This document shows, in pieces, positions 36,267-43,296 of a DNA stretch of 64,000 nucleotides. This stretch comes from Pandoraea iniqua (lineage in GTDB: Bacteria; Pseudomonadota; Gammaproteobacteria; Burkholderiales; Burkholderiaceae). The notes beneath the pieces are model-generated. The model saw only the letters and a program-made list of their open reading frames with translations. It ran no database searches and was not told the DNA's origin. The stretch's first letter is position 1. The number at the start of each line of letters is the position of its first letter. The stretch lies in assembly GCF_902459685.1 (NCBI RefSeq), contig NZ_CABPSF010000003.1, forward strand, positions 806,001 to 870,000, in the 5' to 3' direction. A program made the translations under genes and the position numbers.

Positions 36267-36538
36267 TACGCCACCTTGTTGAATGCGGTGACAGGTGCAC
36301 CGGTTACTGGAGAAACAGCACTCGCTGGCAGCGGGGCCGAGGCCACCGATGCCGCAGACGCGCCGTCGGATTCGATGAGACGGCGGCAAATTTCGCCGTA
36401 ACTCAGGGTCGGATTCAGTTCGGCAAGCATGCCGACACGCAGCCAATGCTCGGCCTGCGCGTTGATCGAGCGGCTGAGTGCGCCGCTGGTATTGCGCAGC
36501 GCCTCATGCATTTGCTCCGATATCTTGACGATACCCAT
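36266..36538 (-). CDS. ParD-like antitoxin-family protein
   Basis: 90 residues. The N-terminal ribbon-helix-helix-like region MGIVKISEQMHEALRNTSGALSRSINAQAEHW matches the ParD-like family often found immediately upstream of map rather than a ParE toxin. The C-terminal half is Ala/Pro/Val-rich. It is coupled to map by a one-base stop/start overlap. It is probably a DNA-binding autoregulator; no toxin gene is present. Confidence 0.85.
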   Translation of the reverse strand: MGIVKISEQMHEALRNTSGALSRSINAQAEHWLRVGMLAELNPTLSYGEICRRLIESDGASAASVASAPLPASAVSPVTGAPVTAFNKVA

Positions 36539-36553
36539 ATTGCGGACCTCTTA

Positions 36554-36581
36554 TATACGAAGTAGCTACGAAACGTATATT
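36554..36581. promoter_or_regulatory. candidate operator upstream of the ParD-like/map operon
   Basis: ATATACG-N14-CGTATAT, a perfect inverted repeat 16 bp before the ParD-like start codon, overlapping a TATATAAG sequence suitable as a -10 box on the reverse strand. Autoregulation by the ribbon-helix-helix protein is inferred. Confidence 0.5.
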
Positions 36582-36701
36582 AACAGGCCAAACGCGTCTT
36601 GTCAGTCCCCTACGTCTGTCGCGCCCGTCGCCATAGGCCGGGCACCTTTATGGCGTAGACATGGCGACGGCTTGTCAACGCCGTGGCAATACGCCCTATC
36701 G

Positions 36702-37481
36702 CTACGGCTTCACGGCAAGACAGAACGCCGAGAGACCGAACGCGCGGTTGTGCGCCATCCACGGGTGTTCCCAACGGCACAGCGCGTACAGCGTGGCGTT
36801 CATCCACGGCGAGTGGCGCTTGAGTTGCGAGCGCGCCGGCGCACCGTTTGCGGTGGCCACGCGGGCCACAAAGCGCGTCGCAGCGGCAACAGGAAACAAG
36901 GTGCTGAAACCGTAGCATCCCGTCGTGACGACGAGGCCCGCCTCGGTGGCGACCTGTTCGATCTGAGGCAAACGGTAGCGGCGACGATGCTCAAGGAAAA
37001 CATCGTGCGGACTCCACAAGCTTTGAAACGCCGGCACCGAGATGACGAAACGGCTGCCTGACCGCACACGCGCCACGTATTCACGCAGCAGGCCGACATC
37101 GTCGTCGACATGCTCGAGCACATCCATCAGGAGGACGACATCGGCATTCGATTGCCCGATGCTGCGCCGGAACAGGATCGGCTTGCCGCCGACCGTTTCC
37201 TCGTAGTCGTTCGCGTAAAAAGGATCGACACAGCAGGCGCGCTGCGCGAGTCCGGCCGCCAGCAAGTGGCGAGAAAAGAAACCGGAGCCCGCACCGATAT
37301 CGAGCACCTCATGCGCCGGTGCGCCGAGCAACGTCGTCAACGCGTGCGCCTTGGCGCGGTAGTACCAGTGATCGGCCACGCCGTCGCCGAGAATGTCCAG
37401 TTCTTTGAGATCCAAGCCCAGCCCCGATGGTTGGTAGTGCCAAGACGCCAAGACCTTGAGAGTCCGTAGGAACCGCGTCAT
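36702..37481 (-). CDS. class I SAM-dependent methyltransferase
   Basis: 259 residues. Motif I is VLDIGAGSGFFSRHLL, motif II/III VVLLMDVLEHVDDDVGLL, and FVISVPAFQSLWSPHD resembles methyltransferases that act on lipid-linked or polyketide intermediates. FLEHRRRYRL follows. It is soluble, with a possible amphipathic C-terminus. It is divergent from a TetR regulator. The substrate is not predictable. Confidence 0.9.
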   Translation of the reverse strand: MTRFLRTLKVLASWHYQPSGLGLDLKELDILGDGVADHWYYRAKAHALTTLLGAPAHEVLDIGAGSGFFSRHLLAAGLAQRACCVDPFYANDYEETVGGKPILFRRSIGQSNADVVLLMDVLEHVDDDVGLLREYVARVRSGSRFVISVPAFQSLWSPHDVFLEHRRRYRLPQIEQVATEAGLVVTTGCYGFSTLFPVAAATRFVARVATANGAPARSQLKRHSPWMNATLYALCRWEHPWMAHNRAFGLSAFCLAVKP

Positions 37482-37600
37482 CGTGTCATCGCGGCCGCAG
37501 GAAAACTCCGGCTATTGTGGGCGAGCCACGAAGCCCGCGCAATGTCGGCAGTCTCGTGACGACATATTTCGATGCCTGATGGATTGGCCGGTTGATTTTG

Positions 37601-37614
37601 GGAACAAACAGTCC
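37601..37614. promoter_or_regulatory. possible TetR autoregulatory site
   Basis: GGAACAAACAGTCC, a loose palindrome with GGAxx / xxTCC ends, 14 bp before the TetR start codon. It is similar in type to GAACGATCATTC before the DMT gene at 38351. Confidence 0.3.
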
Positions 37615-37627
37615 TAATATCGCGTTC

Positions 37628-38254
37628 ATGACGACTGCGACTACCCGTTCACAAAAGCCACGCGTCGCCGAGCGGGGGCGACCACGAGAGTTCGATATCG
37701 ATCAAGCCGTCGAGGCAGCAGCACGTGTGTTCTGGGAGCATGGCTACCACGCCACCCCCGTGGATGCGCTGTGCGACGCGACGGGCGTCTTCCGGGGCAG
37801 CCTGTACCGGACGTTTGGCGACAAGCACGGTTTGCTGGTCGCGGCGTTCGAGCAATATGCGGAAGGCGCCGTTGCGCGGCTGAAAGAACGACTGGCGGCT
37901 GACTTGCCGCCCGAAAAGGCCTTGCGCGAAGCCCTGCTGCACTACACGCGCGTGAACGTGAACCTTGCCGACCGGCACGGGTGCTTCATTACCAATACCG
38001 CGCTCGAACTGCTGCCCGATGACCGGGTGCTACGGCCCTACGTGGAATCCGCGTTGCGACGCATCGCGACCCAGTTCAGCCTTGCCATTGCGCGCGGCCA
38101 GCAAGCCGGTCAATTCGATCGTGCACTGGATGCCGAAGACGTCGGCCGCTTTCTACTGTGCATGGTGCAGGGCATCCGCGTGCTCGGCAAAACCGACATG
38201 GACGAGGCCGCCCTCGTCTCTATCGTCGATATGGGGTTGCGTGCCCTGCGATGA
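37628..38254 (+). CDS. TetR/AcrR-family transcriptional regulator
   Basis: 208 residues. The HTH is AARVFWEHGYHATPVDALCDATGVFRGSLYRTFGDKHGLL and the ligand domain includes HGCFITNTALELLPDD, typical of the group that represses drug/metabolite exporters. The start MTTATTRSQ is preferred over the upstream in-frame ATG. The DMT transporter gene follows 114 bp downstream on the same strand and is the likely target. Confidence 0.92.
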   Translation: MTTATTRSQKPRVAERGRPREFDIDQAVEAAARVFWEHGYHATPVDALCDATGVFRGSLYRTFGDKHGLLVAAFEQYAEGAVARLKERLAADLPPEKALREALLHYTRVNVNLADRHGCFITNTALELLPDDRVLRPYVESALRRIATQFSLAIARGQQAGQFDRALDAEDVGRFLLCMVQGIRVLGKTDMDEAALVSIVDMGLRALR

Positions 38255-38286
38255 CGTTGCGATGCCTTTGAAGTGAAGCCAGCCCG

Positions 38287-38333
38287 TTGCGGCAACCGAC
38301 ACGAGTGAATCCCACACATGCCGGTTGCCGCAA
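38287..38333. repeat. perfect 12-bp inverted repeat between the TetR and DMT genes
   Basis: TTGCGGCAACCG at 38287-38298 and CGGTTGCCGCAA at 38322-38333, followed by AAATTTCCC. The 23-nt loop is long. It may end the tetR transcript or be a binding site. Confidence 0.6.
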
Positions 38334-38350
38334 AAATTTCCCTATTTTGA

Positions 38351-38362
38351 GAACGATCATTC
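38351..38362. promoter_or_regulatory. candidate TetR operator at the DMT start
   Basis: GAACGATCATTC, symmetrical at 10 of 12 positions, ends 6 bp before the DMT start codon, where no clear ribosome-binding site is seen. A repressor bound here would block expression. Confidence 0.35.
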
Positions 38363-38368
38363 ACGAAT

Positions 38369-39334
38369 ATGGCAACCCAAATTTCTTCGTCATCCGGATA
38401 CTGGAAAGGCATCGCGTCATGCCTCGTTGCGACGGTGCTGATCGGGGCCATGTTCCCCGTCATGACCGACGCGCTCCGGTACACCGACCCGTTCACATTC
38501 ACGTCGCTGCGCTACCTGATCGCGGGTGCGGCATTCGCCCTCTTGTTGCTGCATCGAGAAGGCGCGGCCGGGTTTCGTACCAATGGCGAGTCGTTGCCAT
38601 TGGCGTGGCTGCTCGGGTCCGTCGGCTTCTGCGGCTTCGGTTCGTTTGTCTTCCTCGGCCAGCAATTGAGCGGCGATGAAGGCGCGCTGAATGCGTCCGT
38701 CATGATGGCGACACAGCCGATGATGGGCTTGGTGGTCAACGCCCTGTTGCGGCGATCGATGCCGCCATTGCCTTCGTTGCTGTTCGTAGTGGCGTCGTTT
38801 ACCGGTGTGGCGCTGGTCATCACGCGTGGAGATTTGCATGCCGCATTGCTTGCGCCGCAGCACTTCGCCGCGAGCGGTCTGATCCTGCTCGGCGCCCTCT
38901 GCTGGGTCGTGTACACGTTCGGTTCGGCCCATTTCACCGGTTGGTCGGCGCTCAAATACACGGCGCTGACGACATGGCTGGGGCTGACGACGATTGTCGG
39001 TGTGAACGTGGTCTTGATCTTGTCGCACGTCATCGCGACGCCTACCCTGACGTCGCTCGGCGCGGTTGTGCCGCACTTGATTTACATGGGGCCAATTGCG
39101 GGCTTTGTCGCGATCCTTTGCTGGATCTCCGGCAACCGGACGCTGGGGCCGATGAACGGGGTGCTGTTCATGGATGTGGTGCCGGTGACGGCCTTCGCCG
39201 TCTCGGCGTTGACAGGCACGGTGCCGAATGGCGCGCAGATCGCCGGAGTGGCGGTAACGGCGTCTGCGCTGGTGCTGAACAACATGTATTTGCGGCAGCT
39301 CGCACGACGCGCGCAGGTTGCTGCACCGGCCTGA
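38369..39334 (+). CDS. DMT-superfamily transporter (EamA type)
   Basis: 321 residues with ten hydrophobic helices arranged as two EamA repeats (first about 15-150, second about 170-310). It has SLRYLIAGAAFALLLL and the late motif GPMNGVLFMDVVPVTAFAVSAL. Inner-membrane exporter of metabolites or drugs. It follows a TetR regulator and possible operator. The specific substrate is unknown. Confidence 0.93.
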   Translation: MATQISSSSGYWKGIASCLVATVLIGAMFPVMTDALRYTDPFTFTSLRYLIAGAAFALLLLHREGAAGFRTNGESLPLAWLLGSVGFCGFGSFVFLGQQLSGDEGALNASVMMATQPMMGLVVNALLRRSMPPLPSLLFVVASFTGVALVITRGDLHAALLAPQHFAASGLILLGALCWVVYTFGSAHFTGWSALKYTALTTWLGLTTIVGVNVVLILSHVIATPTLTSLGAVVPHLIYMGPIAGFVAILCWISGNRTLGPMNGVLFMDVVPVTAFAVSALTGTVPNGAQIAGVAVTASALVLNNMYLRQLARRAQVAAPA

Positions 39335-39368
39335 CCATTGAGAAGGCCTCGCCGATGCACCGCCTCGG

Positions 39369-40169
39369 TTAGCGCGTGCCGCTATCCGCAGGAAACCGGC
39401 TGCCCAGCACGTAGCGGTTCGCCGGGTGGTAGCAACGCACCATCGTGACGACCGTGCCCTTGGTCCATGTTCTGCGGAACAGCACGAGACACGGTTGCGT
39501 CGGGTCCATTTGCAGCAGCGAGGCCTGTTTCTTCGTGGGCAGCGTCGCGTCGACGATGTGTTCGATCTCGTCGACGGGCACCGCTCGCAGGAGGAACGCG
39601 GCGGGTGTTTCGTTCGTGAATGTCTGATTGACGAAGTCCGGGGCCATGAACTGGTTGACGTACCGGTCTTCCAGTTGCACGGGCACTTCGTTCTCGAGGT
39701 GCACACAGATCGAATGGGCGATCAGTTGTCCCGTCGGGAGGCCCATGGCGCCGGCAATCTCGGGGGTGGCCGGCACGCTTTCCACCGAGATCACGTGGCA
39801 TTGATAGCGATGACCACGCCGCCGGATTTCTTCGGCGATATTCGCGATATGCAGCAGTGTGGATTGCGGGCGAGGCTCCGCGACGAAGGTCCCGACACCG
39901 GCCACGCGCTCGACGCGCCCTTCTTTCGCAAGCTCTCGCAGCGCCCGGTTGACCGTCATTCTCGAAATGCCGAACAGCTCGACCAGCTCCTGCTCGGACG
40001 GTACGCGGTCACCCGGCACCCATTCCTTGGCAGCGATCTTGCCTTCAATGTAATTTCGCACCTGCTGGTAGAGCGCGGACGGCTTTCCGCTAGTGAACGA
40101 GGTCGGCACAGTATTCGCGTTGGATTTCGACGGAGGCATGGATCGGGACGGCAAGGATTGTGTGCACAT
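39369..40169 (-). CDS. hutC: GntR-family regulator, HutC-like (histidine utilisation repressor)
   Basis: 266 residues. The N-terminal GntR wHTH is ALYQQVRNYIEGKIAAKEWVPGDRVPSEQELVELFGISRMTVNRALREL, and the UTRA ligand domain contains RPQSTLLHIANIAEEIRRRG and VPVQLEDRYVN, features of HutC. It represses hut genes and is released by urocanate. It lies next to hutG, but no other hut genes are in the window. An ATG ten codons downstream is an alternative start. Confidence 0.9.
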   Translation of the reverse strand: MCTQSLPSRSMPPSKSNANTVPTSFTSGKPSALYQQVRNYIEGKIAAKEWVPGDRVPSEQELVELFGISRMTVNRALRELAKEGRVERVAGVGTFVAEPRPQSTLLHIANIAEEIRRRGHRYQCHVISVESVPATPEIAGAMGLPTGQLIAHSICVHLENEVPVQLEDRYVNQFMAPDFVNQTFTNETPAAFLLRAVPVDEIEHIVDATLPTKKQASLLQMDPTQPCLVLFRRTWTKGTVVTMVRCYHPANRYVLGSRFPADSGTR

Positions 40170-40253
40170 GATAATTCATGTCTATATCACCTATCGTCCC
40201 GATACCGTGTCTTTCATGAATCGCCCGTCGGAGCGAATCCGCAACTCAGCGAC

Positions 40254-41063
40254 TCAGCGCCCCTCCACAAAATCGAGCGTGGCTTCGAGCATGCGGCGCA
40301 AATGTGGCGCGATATGTTTCGCAATCTCCGGCGCGTATTCGAATGGGGGGTGCTCCTCCATGTAGCAGGACCACGTCATTTCGAGCTGAACTGCATGCAC
40401 ATTGCGCGCGGGCTGTCCGTAGTGGCGCGTGATGTAGCCGCCGGTGAAACGCCCGTTAAGCACGCTGGTAAAGCCGGTGGCCGCCTTGGCTTCGACCAGC
40501 AGCCGCTCGCCCAATCGTTCGGCACAACTGCTGCCTTTGCCCGTACCGAGGTTGAGATCCGTCAGTTTGCCGTCGAAAAAACGGGGCACGACGGAGCAGA
40601 TGGAATGGGCGTCCCACAAGCCGGCTACGCCATGCACGGTGCGAATGCGCGCCAGTTCGGCGGCGAGTTGCTGGTGATACGGCTCCCAGATGGCTTTACG
40701 GCGTGCGTCGATTTCCGCCTCGTCGGGTTCATCGCCGGGTTTGGCGTAGATCGGCGTGTTGTCGAACATGTCGGTCGGGCACAGGCTCGTCACGCTTTGG
40801 CCGGGGTACAGGCTGGCGTTATCTGGCGGGCGATTCAGGTCGATCACGTAGCGCGAATGCGTGCCGACCAGCACAGAAGCCCCGAGTTCGTCGGCGAAAT
40901 CGTACAAACGCTCAAGATGCCAGTCGGTATCCGGTACGTGCCGGGCGGCGTCGGTAAAACGCGCCGCCAGATCCGGCGGCACATACGTTCCCACATGCGG
41001 CATCGAGATCAGAAGCGGTCGGGTGCCCTGCCGGAATCGGAAAGGAGGTTCGTTTGTCTGCAT
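40254..41063 (-). CDS. hutG: N-formylglutamate deformylase
   Basis: 269 residues. Conserved motifs are LLISMPHVGTYVPPDL, VIDLNRPPDNASLYPGQ, LWDAHSICSVVPRFFDG and GGYITRHYG, with VQLEMTWSCYMEE. It hydrolyses N-formyl-L-glutamate to glutamate and formate, the last step of the five-step histidine pathway. It lies immediately upstream of hutC on the same strand, likely one transcript. hutH, hutU and hutI are not adjacent, so the rest of the pathway must be elsewhere. Confidence 0.94.
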   Translation of the reverse strand: MQTNEPPFRFRQGTRPLLISMPHVGTYVPPDLAARFTDAARHVPDTDWHLERLYDFADELGASVLVGTHSRYVIDLNRPPDNASLYPGQSVTSLCPTDMFDNTPIYAKPGDEPDEAEIDARRKAIWEPYHQQLAAELARIRTVHGVAGLWDAHSICSVVPRFFDGKLTDLNLGTGKGSSCAERLGERLLVEAKAATGFTSVLNGRFTGGYITRHYGQPARNVHAVQLEMTWSCYMEEHPPFEYAPEIAKHIAPHLRRMLEATLDFVEGR

Positions 41064-41285
41064 GATGTCGGATTGGGTAGGTGCTGGGTCACTCTGCTAG
41101 CGAAAGACGCCTCCGTCAAGCGCGACGAAATAGCCCTCTCCGGGCGACTTGCCATCGATCCCCCCGAAATATCGCTAGCAGCGTGGTGGCGCGCGTGGCG
41201 CCATGAATCCCCGAGGCACTGGCTCTCGTCGGCGCGAATTTCCACTTTTACACTCGAATCCATCATTTAACCGGGTACACGAGTC

Positions 41286-41747
41286 ATGAACGATTCATTG
41301 GAAGTGCGTTACGTGGTGCCAACGGATTTCGACGCTTGGCTGCCGCTTTGGCATGGGTACAACGAGTTTTATGGCCGTGTCGGCAAAACGGCCCTTCCCC
41401 AAGAAATCACCGAACTGACGTGGCGACGCTTCTTTGACGGCTATGAGCCGATGCACGCCTTGGTGGCAGTGTCGGACGGGAAAATCGTCGGTTTGGTCCA
41501 TTTTCTGTATCACCGCCATACGACCATGGCGGGACCGATATGCTATTTGCAGGACCTTTTCACGCTGGATTCAGCGCGTGGCAAAGGCGTGGGGCGCGCG
41601 TTGATTGAAGCGGTTTACAGCGAAGCGAAGAAAGCGAAGGCGGAGCGCGTCTATTGGCAAACGCATGAGACGAACCAGACGGCAATGCGCCTCTACGATC
41701 AGGTCGCAGAGAAGTCGGGGTTTGTTGTGTATCGCAAATCGCTGTAA
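41286..41747 (+). CDS. GNAT-family N-acetyltransferase
   Basis: 153 residues. LQDLFTLDSARGKGVGRALIEAVYSEAKKAKAERVYWQTHETNQTAMRLYDQVAEKSGF contains the acetyl-CoA loop RGKGVG and the conserved NxxAxRLYD motif. It ends one base before the convergent HxlR stop codon. The substrate is unknown; the family includes small-molecule and toxin acetylases. Confidence 0.93.
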   Translation: MNDSLEVRYVVPTDFDAWLPLWHGYNEFYGRVGKTALPQEITELTWRRFFDGYEPMHALVAVSDGKIVGLVHFLYHRHTTMAGPICYLQDLFTLDSARGKGVGRALIEAVYSEAKKAKAERVYWQTHETNQTAMRLYDQVAEKSGFVVYRKSL

Positions 41748-41748
41748 A

Positions 41749-42195
41749 TCAGGACGTTTTCTCGTCGTAGCGCTGCCGTGCATCACGAAAATCTGCCGCA
41801 TTGTCGATGACCCACCGCCAAAGCGGCAGCATCCCTACCAGCAGCCCCCGCCCCAACGCTGTCAGGCGGTAATCGACGCGCGGCGGCACTTCGCCATAGT
41901 CCTGCCGCGCGATCAAACCATCGCGCTCTAACTGACGCAACGTGCGCGTCAGCATGCGCTGCGTCACGCCATCGAGCCTACGCGCTAGTTCAGCATGTCT
42001 CAACGTGCCGGCCACGCCCAAGGCATGCACCACGCCAAGCGACCAGCGATTTCCGGCGTGCGCGAGTATCTCGCGCTTGAGCGTGTCATCCACGTCGCTC
42101 AAGGCGTCGCAGGCGGCTTGCGACTGCTGCACAGCTTCTTCGAATGAGGGGGACGGCGGCAGTATCACGGGTGTGCCTTCTTCTCGCGGGTTCAT
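41749..42195 (-). CDS. HxlR-family transcriptional regulator
   Basis: 148 residues. The winged helix is GNRWSLGVVHALGVAGTLRHAELARRLDGVTQRMLTRTLRQLERDGLIAR, with the closing YRLTALGRGLL. It is divergent from an NmrA-like oxidoreductase with a 37-bp gap that contains a palindrome, so it is the probable repressor. HxlR proteins often sense electrophiles or aldehydes. AGGAGC precedes the ATG. Confidence 0.93.
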   Translation of the reverse strand: MNPREEGTPVILPPSPSFEEAVQQSQAACDALSDVDDTLKREILAHAGNRWSLGVVHALGVAGTLRHAELARRLDGVTQRMLTRTLRQLERDGLIARQDYGEVPPRVDYRLTALGRGLLVGMLPLWRWVIDNAADFRDARQRYDEKTS

Positions 42196-42211
42196 AACGC
42201 TCCTATTATTC

Positions 42212-42230
42212 GCAACTCAACAGGAGTTGC
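42212..42230. promoter_or_regulatory. candidate HxlR operator overlapping a ribosome-binding site
   Basis: GCAACTC-AACAG-GAGTTGC, a perfect 7+7 inverted repeat. Its right arm contains part of the AGGAG site of the downstream reductase gene, and a TATTAT sequence lies just to its left. Binding would block expression in both directions. Confidence 0.6.
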
Positions 42231-42232
42231 AA

Positions 42233-43156
42233 ATGACCATTCAAAACGCGTCCAATGGCGCCATCCTCGTGCTGGGCGCCGGAGAACTCGGCGCATGCGT
42301 GTTACGTGAGCTCGCCAAGCTTCGCGACGCAGGCCAAGTAGCCTCCGTTTCGGTGCTGTTGCGCCCGGGTTCCGGCAGCGCCGCCATGATGCGCGAACTT
42401 CAGATAAGCATTGTCGAAGCTGATCTCGCGGTCGCTACCGAGGACGCTTTGGCGACGATCTTCTCCGGCTTCGATCAAATCATCTGCTGCACCGGCTTCG
42501 TCGGCGGTCTCGGCACGCAACGCAAGATCACGGCCGCCGTGTTGGCCGCGGGTGTCACGCACTACATCCCGTGGCAATTCGGCGTGGATTACGACGTCGT
42601 CGGCCGAGGCAGCGGTCAGGATGTGTGGGACGAACAACTAGACGTTCGCGACATGTTGCGCAATCAGCGCAAGGTGCACTGGACCATCGTCTCGACGGGA
42701 ATGTTCACGAGCTTCGTCGTGCTTCCCGAATTTGGTCTGGTGGATCTCGAACAAGGCGTCGTACGCGCGCTCGGCGACTGGGACTACGCGCTCACCGTCA
42801 CCACACCGCAAGACATCGGCCGATTGACCGCGCTCATCGCGGCCTCGTGGCGCGACTTCGACAATCAGGTCGTCCATGTGGCAGGCGACACGTTCACGTA
42901 TGACGAACTGGCCGACACGTTGACGTCCGTCCTTGATCGTCCCTTCAAGCGAGAACGCCTGAGTGTGCCGCAACTGAACGCCGATGCCGCCGCACACCCC
43001 GACGACATGATGGGCAAGTACCGGCTCGCCTTCGCCCGCAAAGATGGCGTTGCGTGGCCGAAAGATCAGACGCTTAACAGCAAACTGGGGATGAACGTTA
43101 CCGATCTTGCGGCGTGGTTGTGTGAGTGGCGCGATAGAAAACTGTCGACTCCGTGA
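42233..43156 (+). CDS. NmrA-like / aromatic alcohol reductase family protein
   Basis: 307 residues. The N-terminal Rossmann motif GAGELGACVLRELAKL binds NAD(P). The conserved HYIPWQFGVDYDVVGRGSGQDVWDEQLDVRDML segment is the mark of the NmrA/isoflavone-reductase-like group. STGMFTSFVV follows. Start is ATG after AACAGGAG; the upstream open frame lies inside the HxlR gene region. Regulated most likely by the divergent HxlR protein. The substrate may be an electrophilic carbonyl. Confidence 0.9.
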   Translation: MTIQNASNGAILVLGAGELGACVLRELAKLRDAGQVASVSVLLRPGSGSAAMMRELQISIVEADLAVATEDALATIFSGFDQIICCTGFVGGLGTQRKITAAVLAAGVTHYIPWQFGVDYDVVGRGSGQDVWDEQLDVRDMLRNQRKVHWTIVSTGMFTSFVVLPEFGLVDLEQGVVRALGDWDYALTVTTPQDIGRLTALIAASWRDFDNQVVHVAGDTFTYDELADTLTSVLDRPFKRERLSVPQLNADAAAHPDDMMGKYRLAFARKDGVAWPKDQTLNSKLGMNVTDLAAWLCEWRDRKLSTP

Positions 43157-43242
43157 AAATCACTTGTTGAGTTGGCGCGCAACCTCTCTGCGAACGGGAA
43201 ACAGGTTCAGAAACCCGACGACACCAACGCCCTCACCCAATC

Positions 43243-43276
43243 AAAAAAAGAGCCGCCAGCATGCCGCTGGCGGCTC
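43243..43276 (-). terminator. intrinsic terminator of the giant adhesin gene
   Basis: On the reverse strand GAGCCGCCAGC / GCTGGCGGCTC with a 5-nt loop is followed by seven T. It is 20 bp after the adhesin stop codon. Confidence 0.9.
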
Positions 43277-43296
43277 CTCACATAGCGCCTCAAACG

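Noticed and set aside
36266..36538. Type II toxin-antitoxin module
   Set aside because: Only a ParD-like protein is present; the neighbouring gene is map, not a ParE toxin. Reported as a regulator pair instead.
39426..41270. 614-codon forward frame over hutC/hutG
   Set aside because: Antisense to two well-recognised genes and without its own ribosome-binding site or domain.
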